Below are positions 35,601 to 47,500 of a stretch of DNA of 64,000 bases, in pieces (positions within the stretch are counted from its first letter, which is position 1; the number at the start of each line of letters is the position of its first letter). Under the pieces are notes generated by a model, which did not search any database, was not told the origin of the DNA, and saw nothing but the letters and a program-made list of their open reading frames with translations. Made by a program: the position numbers and the translations under genes. The DNA is from Darksidea phi (lineage: Eukaryota; Ascomycota; Dothideomycetes; Pleosporales; Lentitheciaceae): the NCBI GenBank assembly GCA_030770425.1, contig JASJFT010000035.1, positions 242,334 through 306,333 of the forward strand, read 5' to 3'.

Positions 35601-36106
35601 TCTTGTTTCCTCTTCTTGCCCCTTTGCACCAAAGGAATGACCGTGACTATGCCTTCGTACACCTCGACCGTCATGAAGCGTCCCGTGGGATCCACATGGC
35701 ACCGCTCTCCTGTCTGTGACTCTCTCGCAGCGTTGTCGACGACGCTCTCGAACGTCTTCTCGGTCCGCAGTTGTTTCTTGTCGGGGTTCCATGACAGCGT
35801 GAAGTACATGAACCGGTCCGTTCCTACAAAGAGGTGGTCCGTAGGCGAGAGGGCGGGTCGGAGCTTCTGGAGCATCGTAACGTTGCCATAGATGGCTTTG
35901 GAGTGTTGTAGCGACAATCCTTCGGCATTTTGGGTGTGAAATTCGAGCCGATTAGCCTTTCTGCATCAGTTTTTCAGCAATAGTCTACGCTTTGGGATAC
36001 ATCCTGCTTACGCGACGACCAGGCAGTCCTCCTCCGGAGCTAGGAAATTCAGTTTGAGGGCATGGCGGATGCTGCTGGGGCGATGGATGGGAGCAATGTA
36101 GGCCAT
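32628..36106 (-). CDS. DDB1: DDB1, damaged-DNA-binding protein 1 / CRL4 adaptor
   Basis: Three exons: 36106-36012, 35960-33002, 32927-32628; introns of 51 and 74 bp; 1117 aa, close to the 1140 aa of human DDB1. Exon 1 encodes MAYIAPIHRPSSIRHALKLN and the splice rebuilds ALKLNFLAPEEDCLVVAKANRLEFH. The body is the three beta-propeller CPSF-A/DDB1 architecture (GVHYKGDLELGASHLIPIEQP, DDYGRLYLLMLE, HQGDSQVVRI, YSPNLKAFGLGTIKR). The last exon restores RAFMATVEGSIYLFALISPSHQNLL and a helical C-terminus. DDB1 bridges cullin-4 to WD40 substrate receptors for ubiquitination in nucleotide-excision repair, replication control and, in filamentous fungi, heterochromatin formation through the DCDC complex. 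It is divergent from RPC37 across about 200 bp. Confidence 0.94.
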
Positions 36107-36307
36107 ATTGAAGATCACGGCTCTCTACAGCTCCACGAAGCAATCCGGTAGTAGAAGGTGTTAGAGGTGAATGGGTAGCAGTTTGGGAATTCGGAGGTGG
36201 AAGGCCTATCGCCGTCATCGACGGTCCGTGCTCAGCGCGACGCGGGGCAACTTTTTCTCTATAGTTTTTGGGGGACGAGTACCTTCACCCTACGACCCTT
36301 GACCGCC
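36107..36307. promoter_or_regulatory. Short divergent promoter DDB1 / RPC37
   Basis: Only 201 bp separate the two start codons, so the promoters almost certainly overlap. No motif could be assigned. Confidence 0.45.
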
Positions 36308-37756
36308 ATGGCCTGTAAGAGATGCCCACATCCTTTGTTCTTTTGATCTTCTACTGACCGCCACTACTCATCCAGCCGCAGCAATGGACGTAGACGGCGA
36401 GGACCCCGTCGTCGCCGAATACGACGTCTTCATCACCCCCGAGATGGAGCAGCAGCTCTATGTTCTGCAGTACGTGAACCGCGAGCGAAAACAGCCCTTC
36501 ACCAGAGCTACCAACTCGGAACCCTCCCAGTTGCGCATCAAAGAACAGTCTGGCTTCATCGAGGTCGACGTCCCCATGGACATTCACTCAAACTTCAACC
36601 GACCCGCGAGCGTGAAATGGGGCGAGGCGCTGCGCAAGACGAGATCATTCGGACAGAAGGCGTACGGTATCTCCTCTGGGTTTGAGCGTGCTATGCCGCG
36701 GTCTACCAGGTCTGGTCCTACCGCCGCCGACGGTCCGCCAGCGCCGATTGCGACCGAAGACGATGACAATTTCGAAGAATGGGTCACCCACTTCGAGGAC
36801 GCGAACGAGAAGGGACATGTGCTCAACACACAGACTTTTGGTGGACAGATCACGAAGGATGACGGCAAGGGCCCAATCTACATGGTGGGGGCGTTCCGGC
36901 AAAGTGCGTGCGTTTCGACTCGGCCAAGAGCTATGCTGACTCTGAACAGAGGAACTGCATCTTACTAGAGTCCACGGGCTTGTCCAGATGCGCACGCAGT
37001 TCCATCACATCGATGCCACCACCCAATTGGAAGCTGCAAACCGTCGCCGGGAGAAAGAGTCCCAAGAAGGTGCAAAGCCCGCCGAGCCGAAAGCATTCCT
37101 ACCGACTGTGAAGAAGGCGGGCGGAGATACAACGGTGGAAATCACCCAAGCCTTCCTGAAAGCTACAAATATGGAGAAGTGGAATAAGCTGCGTTACTCT
37201 GACGAAGATGTATGTTGCTCTACCCGCTTAGAAGTAAGCGCACACTAACCAATTCGCTAGTCTCCTGCGGCGTACGCAACTTTCGAGGAGCGCCTTTTTC
37301 TAGATGAACCATCCAAGGCACCCAAACTCCGTTCGAGCATGACTAATGCCCAGTATCTCGATGCCATCAGCGCTCCCTCCAGCAGGAAAGGCCTGAAGAA
37401 GAAATCTGCCCACAAGCGAATGGAGGATCCCATTGAGATCTCGGACGAGTCGGACGATGAAGAAGAGCCTAGAGTGAGTGAGAAGACGGACGGGGAGCAG
37501 GAGACGCATAAGGAAGAGAGGAGGTGATTAACACGGAGCTGTGTAGGATATTGACACGATCGTTCGGACAAAAGTTACCGACAACGTCTCTGAGGTGCAG
37601 GCCGGTGAGGTCGAGCCGATGATGCATCAACTGCCTCGTAACCAGCATACTGACGTCCAATCCATTACCATCGACCTCCCGCGCATCACCAAGTATACCG
37701 ATAAGGACTGGCAGCCTGCCTTGAAAAAGGAAATGAAATCCAGAGGATTTGAGTGA
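36308..37756 (+). CDS. RPC37: RNA polymerase III subunit Rpc37/RPC5
   Basis: Five exons: 36308-36314, 36376-36903, 36950-37209, 37261-37473, 37547-37756; 405 aa. The start exon is only seven bases (ATG GCC T) before GTAAGA; an alternative start without it is the ATG at 36384. The core holds the RPC5/Sin-type region: DPVVAEYDVFITPEMEQQLYVLQYVNRERKQP, EVDVPMDIHSNFNRPASVKWG, then the splice-restored FRQKELHLTRVHGLVQMRTQFHHID. Rpc37 pairs with Rpc53 in the Pol III core, where the dimer serves termination and re-initiation. Without intron 4 (37474-37546, GTGAGT...TGTAG) translation would stop at 37527. With it, the frame stays open for 69 more residues (ending KEMKSRGFE), the version preferred here. 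The family assignment is fairly sure, the C-terminus less so. Confidence 0.8.
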
Positions 37757-38402
37757 ACTCGACTTTGGCACAATCTTAAGATGTAGACTACAGTATAGTA
37801 CCTCCTTTTTAGCAAAGCTACAATGGCATTGCTGGACATTGGGATACGTATCTGGTCTGGGTCTAAGCGGAGTAGGCATTCGGAACTTGGTCTGCAAGAG
37901 GTTATTGGAATCCAAAGATGGGCGGATGTAGCGTAGGGAAAGCTAAAATACAATGCAGAATCCTTTTCTGGTTCTTCTCGTGCAAAGTTAATTCTCGAAA
38001 CTCTTCGTATTTTCGGTTGAAGACGAAGTTTAATTGTACTTCCAGCCTTGGACCGGGTTTTAGCGAAGCTGTCACGTGAGGCACGGGCGGAACTACTTTC
38101 CCGCAAAAATCTCTGGCCAGTCCTTCAACATACGCTCCGCCTCCAACACCGGACTGCATCCAGGCGCTTGCGATAGATCTACTCTATCGTAGCAGCGCTC
38201 TCCTTACGCGCAGCATGGTCTCCATGGCCTGCCCCGCCCCGGCGCGGGTGTTCCGCAAGGAGCGTTTGGCAGCGGCTTATACTCACGACCTCGGCTGAGT
38301 GTTTTCGCCAACGACTGCGGAGTTCAATCCAACTCCACCTGCAGCGCAACCCAACTCAATTCGGTTTCTCCGCATAAACAATTGTCGCATTCAACGTACA
38401 TT
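37757..38402. other. Intergenic, 646 bp
   Basis: Between RPC37 and the dehydrogenase gene. Minus-strand frames here (for example 37627-38106) overlap RPC37 exon 5 and look like shadows. Nothing else is seen. Confidence 0.45.
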
Positions 38403-39669
38403 ATGAAGGCAAGTTCAGCAACAGTGTCGCTTCTAAGGCGGATTGTTCCTGTTACTGCTAGGCAAAGTTCACGGAGACGCTTCTCAAGTTCACGCAACCT
38501 GCATGCGACATGGGGATTTATTGGACTTGGACGGATGGGTAAGTGTAGGCTATTCACATGACTTCAGTTTTGTGCTAAATTCTATTAAGGTTACCCTATG
38601 GCGAAAAACCTCAGGGTAAAGCTCCCCGCCGAAGACACTTTGTTCATCCAGGATGTCAACGCCGTTACCACGAACAAATTCCTCGAAGAAAACCCACAAG
38701 GAGTTCGCATTGCCGACAACGTTCGAGAAGTGGCTGAAAAATCGGTATGTAAATTTCTATCTGTGTCTTTCTTTTACATGATGAATATTTGTTCTATCCA
38801 TGATCTAAGTTGGGAGTCATTCGTGATTCTTGTTCTGATTACTCCATAAATATAGCCAATCCTCTGAATCACCATGCATACCCGACCTAGAAATAGCTCA
38901 TCGTTTCGGGCATCGCGCTGACGAAGCAAAGGAAACAATCATCACATGCCTACCGGAGCCCCAGCACGTCGCCGGCGTCTACAAGCAGATGCTCGAACCT
39001 CCGACTTTACTCACCGATGGCTTCGTTAACGACCAGCGGTTATTCATCGACTGTTCGACTATTGATCCCATGACTTCCGGTTCCGTAGCCGACGCTGCTC
39101 ATTCTACTGGCCAAGGCACTTTCATTGATGCACCTATGTCCGGCGGTGTTGTCGGTGCACAAGCAGGGACGCTCACCTTCATGATTGGTGCTGCTCCTGA
39201 ATTTGTTGAGCGCGCCACCGCTGTCCTTTCAATGATGGGTCGGAGGATCCTTCACCTGGGTGAGCAAGGAGCAGGTCTAAAAGGAAAGCTCGCAAATAAT
39301 TACCTCTTGGCACTCAACAACCTTGCAACTGCCGAAGCTATGAACATGGGCATTCAGTGGGGCCTCGATCCCAAAGCTTTGGCTGGCATGATCAATATCA
39401 GTACCGGCAAATGCTGGCCCAGCGAAGTTAATAACCCCGTCCCTGGCGTCATTGAGGGTTCACCGGCTAGCAGAGGCTACGAGGGAGGTTTCGGGATAGC
39501 TCTTGCGAATAAGGATCTGAAGCTGGCTATTAAGGCCGCGAAGGAGGCAAACATCAAACTAGCACTTGCGGATACTGCGAAGGCATTTTACGACGAGGTA
39601 GAGCAAGCGGAGAACTGCAAGGGACGGGACTTTTCGGTCGTGTATAGGCATTTAGGCGGGAAGGAGTAG
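38403..39669 (+). CDS. 3-hydroxyisobutyrate dehydrogenase, mitochondrial
   Basis: Three exons: 38403-38538, 38590-38744, 38932-39669; introns of 51 and 187 bp; 342 aa. Residues 1-35 are rich in Arg/Ser/Thr without acidic residues (LLRRIVPVTARQSSRRRFSSS), a typical mitochondrial presequence. Then come the NAD-binding WGFIGLGRMGYPMAKNL, FIDCSTIDPMTS, the substrate motif DAPMSGGVVGAQAGTLTFM, and the catalytic-lysine region GAGLKGKLANNYLLA. The enzyme oxidises 3-hydroxyisobutyrate to methylmalonate semialdehyde in valine breakdown. The second intron is long. Its acceptor was placed at 38931 (GCTGAC branch, CAAAG end) because only that join gives EVAEKS|ETIITCLPEPQHV in frame; earlier AGs lead to stops. 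Confidence 0.93.
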
Positions 39670-39937
39670 ATATTTCGATTTTCAATTCAATACGAAGCAC
39701 AAACTTCAGTAGAATTCCACTTATTGCGTTCTTGTAGAGTGAAGAGGACAGACGCGGCTGTGGCTGGGAGGCATACCAAGCCACATTGATGACGCGCCTT
39801 CTTGGTGTGGCGTCATCGACCCGCACTTGCGGACAGCTCTGGTGACCGACCTCCGAACACAGCACCCCAACATCACAACGCACGAAAACCGTTTCGACCT
39901 TACCTTCATCCCCTGGATTAAACGTATATCCATCGAA

Positions 39938-40570
39938 ATGTGCGGCACCGACTGCTTTCTCATGCTGCTCTCAGTACTCTTTCCCCCAATAGGAGGTACG
40001 TCACCGTGCCCTGCAGCGCTTCCAGGCACCCACCGAGAGCTATCGCATCTTTTAGACTCTCATCGCAATATTCAAGGCAAGGTTTGGGTAGCTAACGCTG
40101 TTATAGTCTGGGTAAAACGCGGCATCTGCAGCGCAGACTCTCTTATCAACATCGCCCTCTGCTGCCTAGGCTTCCTACCCGGCCTTATTCACGCCTTCTA
40201 CATCATCCTCCAATACCCAGATCAGTACGATTATGAGCGCTTAGCGGACCATGAACGGGGGACTGGCGCCCATACCACGGCCGACGGTGCGGTGACGTAC
40301 TACTATGTCTCTCACGGCCAGCCCCAACATCCCGCTGGCCACCAAGGAACGAACTATGGCACTGTGGGCAGTCAGCCTGATAATGGACAGTTCCCGGGCC
40401 AACAGAGTGGATTTGTGAAACCCCAGCAGGGCAAGAGTGTGCACGCGCAGAACGGTGTCGCCGGGCAGGAGGTGGGTGGAAATGGAGGAGAGAGTAGCAG
40501 TGAGCCGAGTGGACCGCCACCTACCTATGCGGATGTGATCAAGGGCGATCATAAAGTGCAGAAGCCGTAA
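39938..40570 (+). CDS. PMP3: Pmp3/RCI2-type plasma-membrane proteolipid with long C-terminal tail
   Basis: Two exons: 39938-39995 and 40107-40570; one 111-bp intron; 173 aa. Splicing gives the classic UPF0057 core MCGTDCFLMLLSVLFPPIG|VWVKRGICSADSLINIALCCLGFLPGLIHAFYIILQYP, with two hydrophobic helices. Pmp3 proteins (about 55 aa in yeast) stabilise membrane potential and salt tolerance. Here about 115 hydrophilic Gly/Gln-rich residues follow the core, ending in PPPTYADVIKG, a PPxY motif of the type bound by WW domains of Nedd4/Rsp5 ubiquitin ligases. Longer Pmp3 paralogues with such tails exist in filamentous fungi, so this is probably one of several copies in the genome. Confidence 0.88.
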   Translation: MCGTDCFLMLLSVLFPPIGGTSPCPAALPGTHRELSHLLDSHRNIQGKVWVANAVIVWVKRGICSADSLINIALCCLGFLPGLIHAFYIILQYPDQYDYERLADHERGTGAHTTADGAVTYYYVSHGQPQHPAGHQGTNYGTVGSQPDNGQFPGQQSGFVKPQQGKSVHAQNGVAGQEVGGNGGESSSEPSGPPPTYADVIKGDHKVQKP

Positions 40571-42192
40571 TTACGTGACGAAGCGGTGCGCGACGACACA
40601 AAGATGGTGAAGGCATGCATAGTGGATTGGGTTGAGTGGCGTTGGGACTGGGGTAGCGTAGCGGGTGCTTGGGCACTGCTGGAGCTGACAGATGTTTACT
40701 TTTCGCTTTGGCTATCTAACGTTGTTTGGCATCGGCGCTGTGTATGTATGCGGTATGGCCTGAGTGAGCATTTGATTCCCAACTCTAAAGTACTTGCGAA
40801 AGGTGACTATATGGACCAAGCGGTGGAAGGCTCTGTAGATTGACCAGAACCATGCGCAGAAACAGGGGTTTACGAGTTATTCTACTACACGTCACTGCGT
40901 ATATTGGGCTCCATGTGTAAAACGTACGGAGAAAGCGCAGCGGTAACACCCAAGCAAGGCTATGTTTCAATTGCCTGCCCAAGGGTTGTAGTATTTGCAC
41001 CGATTGGAGTTTAGATTTTCTGAAATTGACCTATCATGACGTGGGGATGCAAGGGCACGTTGTCCGACGTCATTCATATATGGAGATGCATTTTGCGAGG
41101 AAAAGGTGGCCAAATGCCCGGCTTTGACGATACAACACCAGAAAGGGACATTTGGACACTGAACACTGCCCTACGCAGTATCTTAACTCGGACGGGAGGG
41201 CGGCCTTCCAAGGTTCCCACGACTCTAGAATACCCTCCTAATCCTCTAACTCTGACAAGTTCAGCGCCCAAGAAAAATAAGCAACGTAAGCTTCGTCCTG
41301 CCCGGCTACCATGATTCGCTGCATATGCATGCGTGTACGGAGTCTCTCCCTAGCACTAGCTGTAGCTCGCAACAAACTCGAAGCTGCAGTGAGCAAGCGC
41401 AACTGTAAGCAAGGAAAAAAGCTGGCACTGCTTCAGCAGCAGGTCCAAAAGAAGTGTCGTGTCGTCGCGACAAGCGTTTAGCCGCGGCGATCCAAGAAGC
41501 CGGCAAAGAGCAAATGCCTTGTTCTGCCGGCCAAGAAGTGCTTGCTTACGCTTGGTCTGGTGACGTTGTGAGCGAGCATTCCTCGGGAATTGATTCGACC
41601 TGGTCGTTACGACAATGGATGTTGTGATTTGACGTTTCAAGAGTGGGCTGCCGTCGCCGCTCTGACCAGCGCATCTCTGACCGCATCGATTGTTAGGGCT
41701 CGGAGCCGATACCCCTGTGACGAAGTCATCATCAAGCGTTTGTGGCGCGCGCGCAATTCTGGCTTATTAGCTGCTCGGTCTCTCTCCCTGTTCTTCTTGC
41801 TGGCGATAAGCCCTCATCCATATTCACTCCGTAGCAAGGCGCGCTTTCCAGGCAACTGTCACAGTGCACCGCCCAAGGGCCGCAGCCACGAGGGAAAGGC
41901 TGTATACCACAACGCGCTTGTTCGACAACCATCTAAAGCGACCCAACCACCCCGACCCATCTGGCCCCCACAGCGCGCTTCCGATACGGCAGGCTACTTT
42001 GTTCCGAGCAGATCCCTAGTGTTTGTGTAGGGCAATCGCTACGTGACGTCGAGGTAGTCACTACCTGACTCTACAATGCGTAAGTTGGCGTGTCTGTTTA
42101 CTGTCCAAACCCATCAACGGAACCCGACGTCCATCTTGCGATATAAAGCGACAGCACATCTTTGCCGTGGATATCAATTCTAACACAACATT
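40571..42192. other. Intergenic, 1.6 kb
   Basis: This is the 3' flank of PMP3 and a long upstream region of VCX1. The longest frame (41590-42030) begins with TTG, not ATG, and shows no conserved motif. No repeats or RNA genes were recognised. Confidence 0.5.
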
Positions 42193-44201
42193 ATGTTCGT
42201 AGACGCGGTACGAAGAAAGGCGCATCACGCCGCCAGCCAGGTCGGCGACGGAGCCAATTACAACCCTTTCGCACGAACACGCCCGAGGGGATCCTCAGTC
42301 GATGTGGAGAGCGGCGTTCACCGAACGCGATCCGAGGCCAACGTCGAGCCAATTATTGAAGAGCAAAGGCGATTGGAGAGCAGAAATAATCAAAAGGAGT
42401 TTCCTCCGCCTCATCACGCTGGTACCGCGCCGCCAGTTTCCCCTACTTCTGCCGGAGGATCGGAGACTGCGCATGGCACTGCGGGAGAGAAGGACTTCAC
42501 ACCAGTAACGAATGGTGGACCAAACAAAGAGAGTGATCACACCGCTACCGCTAACGGTTCGGGTGTGACCAACCGCGCAAAGTTCAAGAAAATCTCCCGC
42601 AAGGGCCACGAAGAAAAAGAGCATGCGGAACTCGACCACATCGATTCGGAGGAGGTGTCGCTAGAGGAACGGAAGAGAAGGTCCCACAAGAGGAAGATTC
42701 CCGTTGGACAGCAGATTCACGCTGTGCTACTCAGCTCTTGGATCAACGTGTTGCTCATCTTCGTTCCGGTTGGCTTCGCCCTGTACTACAGCAAGAAGGT
42801 TGGGCCCGTTCCAATATTCATTGTTAACTTCGTCGCTATCATCCCACTCGCTGCTATGCTATCGTATGCGACCGAAGAGCTTGCTATTCGAGTTGGTGAA
42901 ACGCTTGGTGGACTACTAAACGCGACTTTTGGGTACGTATGCGCCACCCACGCATAATTCGTTCAACACCATTGGGTTCTGTACTGACAAATGCATAGTA
43001 ACGCTGTCGAACTCATCGTCTCTGTTCAAGCCTTGATCAAGAACGAGATCACCATTGTCAAGACCTCGCTCATCGGCAGTATGCTATCCAACCTTCTGCT
43101 CGTCTTAGGCATGTCTTTTTTCCTTGGCGGTGTGAATCGCCTTGAGCAGTTCTTCAACGTTACCGTCGCACAGACTGCGGCATCGCTACTTGCTCTGTGC
43201 ATTGCTTCCCTAATTATTCCGACCGTCTTTCACAACATGCTGGCTGAAAATAACGGCCCGGAAGGTGATGCTGTGAGGAACCAAGAATTGGTGCGTGCTC
43301 AATTCCCAACCTCAAAGCGCCCCATCATCTAACGATATGAATAGTCCCGTGGCACAGCTATCCTCCTCCTTTTCGTATACGGCTGCTACCTGCTCTTCCA
43401 ATTAAAATCTCATGTCACCATGTACAACGCACCCTCTCAAAAGACTCCTAAGCGCAAATCTGGGAAGAAAGAGGAAGGCTCCGCAACCCATGGTATCGCG
43501 ACTATAGGTGCAGGTACTGCCGCTGCATCAGGCGGAGGCATAAATGCTAAACAGCTTATGAAGAAATCCCAGCAACAGGAAGACGATGAGGAAGACGATT
43601 TTGAGGAACCCTCTCTCTCCGTTATCGGCGCTGTCATCACGCTTACGATTTCGACCACCCTAGTCGCCTTCTGCTCGGAGTTCATGGTGTCGAGTATCGA
43701 AGGTGTGACCGAGACTGGCGGTGTATCTACCACTTTTGTGGGACTGATCCTTTTGCCTATCGTCGGTAACGCAGCTGAGCACGCCACCGCAGTCACCGTC
43801 GCCATCAAAGACAAGATGGACCTCTCTATTGGTGTAGCCGTTGGCTCGTCTATGCAAATCGCACTCTTGGTTTTACCGCTTATAGTCGTTCTCGGCTGGA
43901 TCATGGGCAAGGACTGCATGACCCTCTACTTCGATACTTTCCAGATCGCCACCCTCTTCGTATCCGTCCTCTTAGTGAACTACCTCATTCAGGACGGCAA
44001 GTCCCGTAAGTATATCCACTTGTAATGGATTCTTGACACATGCTAACCAAGTCCAGATTGGCTCGAAGGGGTACTTTTGATGTCAAGGTATGTTTGATCC
44101 TCCCTATTACCGATAGTATTATACTAATCTCTACCCAAAGTTATTTGATAATTTCCTTAGCAGCCTGGTTCTATCCTAATATCGATGAGGAGAGTTGTTA
44201 G
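42193..44201 (+). CDS. VCX1: Vacuolar Ca2+/H+ antiporter (CAX family, Vcx1-like)
   Basis: Five exons: 42193-42932, 42999-43290, 43345-44005, 44057-44087, 44141-44201; 594 aa. The N-terminal 170 residues are hydrophilic (a regulatory tail in this family). Eleven or so membrane helices follow, in two repeats each with a CAX signature: c-1 GGLLNATFG|NAVELIVSVQALIKNEITIVKTSLIGSMLSN and c-2 LLPIVGNAAEHATAVTVAIKDKMDLSIGVAVGSSMQIALLV. An acidic stretch (QQEDDEEDDFEEP) sits between the repeats. The last helix is split over a 31-nt exon and the final exon, ending AAWFYPNIDEESC. It exchanges cytosolic Ca2+ for vacuolar H+. Convergent with the SNF2/RING gene. Confidence 0.93.
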
Positions 44202-44566
44202 ATGGTCTGTCCGTTATTCTCTACTCTTCCCTTGCCTTGCTTCTTTCTTGTACATCTACATTCCTTTAATAGCCTTTTCTATTGGTGTGGAGTGTTTGTC
44301 TATCGTTTTGGCGTTGAGTATCATAGTGAGCTTTTTCTCAGATACCCGGGTGTGGCAGCTTGGTAGCTAATAGCTAGGTACTAAAGGACTACTTTAAAGG
44401 CTTACTTAAAGGCTAAGAAGTTCAAATTAAAAGCCCTTAAGTTTAAGAATCGATACTAGTCCTTATATAATAGTATACTAGCTCCGAGTCGTGGTCTGCA
44501 TAGGACCTTGAAGGCCCTCTGGCTACGCTTCCCAACGTATCCGTACAATCAATCCTCGCTGCCATC
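44202..44566. other. Intergenic, 365 bp, AT-rich convergent flank
   Basis: The 44340-44480 part is AT-rich with short internal echoes (ttaaaggcttac, ttaaaggctaag) and many TpA steps, as in RIP-degraded DNA. No gene. Confidence 0.5.
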
Positions 44567-47500
44567 TCAAATCTCGTCGGCATAACCCTCATCGTCACGA
44601 TCAGCCCTAAAGCCGCCACACCTGCCAGGGTTATCGACCATGATGAAAGGGCGCCCGTTGTCGTCCTCTTGGAGATTGCCGAAGAGGCGCACTGTACGAT
44701 TAGCAGTTTTCTCAAAAGTAGCTCTCATGTGCGAGGGGTTGCTTACTCAAGTCCAGAATGCCCATGCTGGAAAATATTAGTATGGATTCAAGGGAAGTAA
44801 TATCTGAAAACTCACTTCTTCGCCGTGTTGTTCTTATCATCCATAACCTCGTCAATCTCAGTCTGCTTCTTCTCTTGCATCTGAATAAGCCGCTCGTCAA
44901 CCGTATTCCTGACACAGAACCTAGTCAAAAAGGTCGTCTCTCGCTGACCAAAACGAAAGACACGACAAAAAGCCTGCTGTTCGGCTGCGCTATTCCACCA
45001 TGGGTCTATGACGATGACTCGAGAAGCCATCGTGAGGTTGAGGCCCACTGTAATCCCGTTAGTGCTGGGAAATATAGTGAGTGTGGACAAGGCTCGACTT
45101 ACAACCGCCGCAACGGAGCGAGGCCAAGAGGACCCTCACATTGGGATTATCGGCAAATCTTGATATTGCCTGGTCCCTGGAAGCAAACGATTGCTTTCCG
45201 TGATACTATGAAGACATGTTAGTCCCCCCACTTCATTGCGAATCCAAATGGCCTTCAGGGCCCTTTGCAAGCTAAAGCTCCACTCGGAAAAGCAGAAAAC
45301 GCGACGCTTTCTACCACGTACCTGCTCAGTCTTCCAGCCCTCTTCGTGACACATCTTCGCCAAAATCCGAATCCTGCACGGTTAGTAAAATGCTCATGAG
45401 GTGCCAAACAGTGACGTACATAGCTAGAAACTGCGTATAGATGATGATTTTGACGTCCTTGTTCTCGGTGATCCAGTTCAACAGCTGCGCTTTGATCGCT
45501 ATCGTCTTCGCAGAAGGCAAGACACCTTCAGAGCCACCTAGGTTAAGCCAGTCCTCAGAAATATCCTGCTGCTCGATTTTCTCTCGCTCTTTGTCGTGAC
45601 GTTTCTTCTTCGCTCGCGTCTCTGGGCCGACTATGTCTGGAAGATCCGTCTCCTTGAGATGGCGAGCGTATGAGAAGATGAGGCCGCAACCTTTGCAAGT
45701 GGCATGGCGTTTGTCCTGCTCCGCCGACAGCAGCTGCGCTTCTTCATAGCATGGTGAGCATAGAAGATGACCACAACTAGTTTTCCAGGGGTCGATCGGA
45801 GGTGAGCGATTGCAACTGCCACACTGGGACCTCTGCTTCTTGACCGCCCAGTTGTCGCCAGTCGCTAGACTATTCAAGAAGGGCTTGAAGTTATACTCCT
45901 TTCCGAATTGAGCCCCGGTAGCCTTGCGGCCATGGCCACCATTGTTGCTGTCCTCGTTATCGAGCCCCTGGTCTTCTTCGTTGAGGCTGTCGTGCTCCTC
46001 AGCAAGATCATCTTCATCAGCTGGAAAGAGGTTCTTGTTATTATTCGTAGAGGTACGCTTCTTTTCTTTTGCTGCAAAGGCGTCCAGTTGTTTCCGGATG
46101 GTGAGAATGGTGCGACCCCTCCTAGTGTTGGAATCGACGGCGGCATCTTTCACGACATCTCGAATCTGCTCGATGTCCTCGCGCTCAAGCAAGTCCTGCA
46201 TAACGTACTGAAGCATTAATACGTGAGCAGTCAGCTGTCGAAGCCGCAAAAGCATACTAGAGTTTGTTAGCGCTCCAAGTTTGTAAAAGGGGTTGAATCC
46301 GCCCGGGATATGCTATACACTTACACCAATGCATTGCTATACGACTTCTCTAGCTCTCCCTTCTTCGCCCATATATTGATGTGTTTGGCGAAACGCTGCC
46401 GAACGATATCATATATGCTTCGCTCAACTGAGTTGAAGTCGCACCAGTGAGTCATCCTAGAGGAGGTACAAAGTCAGTAAAACCCAAGGGGGTGGGAATC
46501 GGTGCCTGCATACTGGTCTGCTTTGGGTAGCTTCAGGATTGGAGCGCCAAACATCATATCGCCATGAGTGCGACGAATCATGAACTGAGCTAGACGGACA
46601 AGCAGTCTCTCTTGGTTCTCTGTATCTCCACCTGCACAGTAGTTGTGCTTGAAGATCTTGAAGCTGCCCGTGTGCGGGACGCCGAGAAACTTGAAGTACG
46701 GGTAAAGCTCCGTTAGCCCATTCATTATCGGCGTACCGCTCAAAGCCCATTTATGGTGCGCCATGAGCGCACGGCAAGCGATGGAAGTGCGGCTGGTGTG
46801 GTTCTTGATGGCCTGGGCTTCGTCTAAGACCACGCGGTAGCTAGTTATAAGTGGTCAGTAACACAAGCTCAAGGTATTCAAGAAGGAGTTTCCTTACAAC
46901 ATCATGCGGTGGAGGGCACCTCGCTCTTTCTCGTACGTCTTCTTCCACCAAGCAATCTTCTGTTCGGCGGTCTGGCACTCGATCGGCGGCTCGTTCTTCG
47001 GATAGGACCTCATAATCTCTGTGTAGGTAGTGAGGATAATATCATGTGACTTCAGGATTTCGTCCGCGCTATTTGAGTCGATTCGCGAGCTAGCTGTGTA
47101 TTTCATGACCCTAAAGCCAGAGTTGGTATGAAGCTCAATTTCTCGACCCCACTGGGTGATAAGCGATTGTGATGCGATGAGCAGGGTCGTTTTGCAGCTA
47201 TCACCCTTTCCGGGATGGCCGTTCACAATGTTTGCCAACATCATGAGGGTTTTGCCTGTCTCAGGTCAGCAAAGCTCATTCGGAAGGGTGTCAGTGCATG
47301 TTGTATCATAATAGAGCCCGCGCTGGGTCGCGATTGCGACGCAATATTTCACCTACCCAGACCCATCTGATCAGCCATGAGACCCCCGCGCGGCTCGATA
47401 GCCGCATTCTCTCGGCGACGCATGAATGCGGTTCCCATAATCTGATATGCCTTCAAGGATGTTCTCATACCCTTAACGAGCCACATGCCGTGACCATCAG

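Noticed and set aside
38745..38931. Shorter versions of intron 2 in the 3-hydroxyisobutyrate dehydrogenase gene
   Set aside because: Acceptors at the earlier TAGs lead to in-frame stops or lose the conserved ETIITCLPEP frame.
41590..42030. 146-codon plus-strand frame upstream of VCX1
   Set aside because: Begins with TTG and has no conserved motif.
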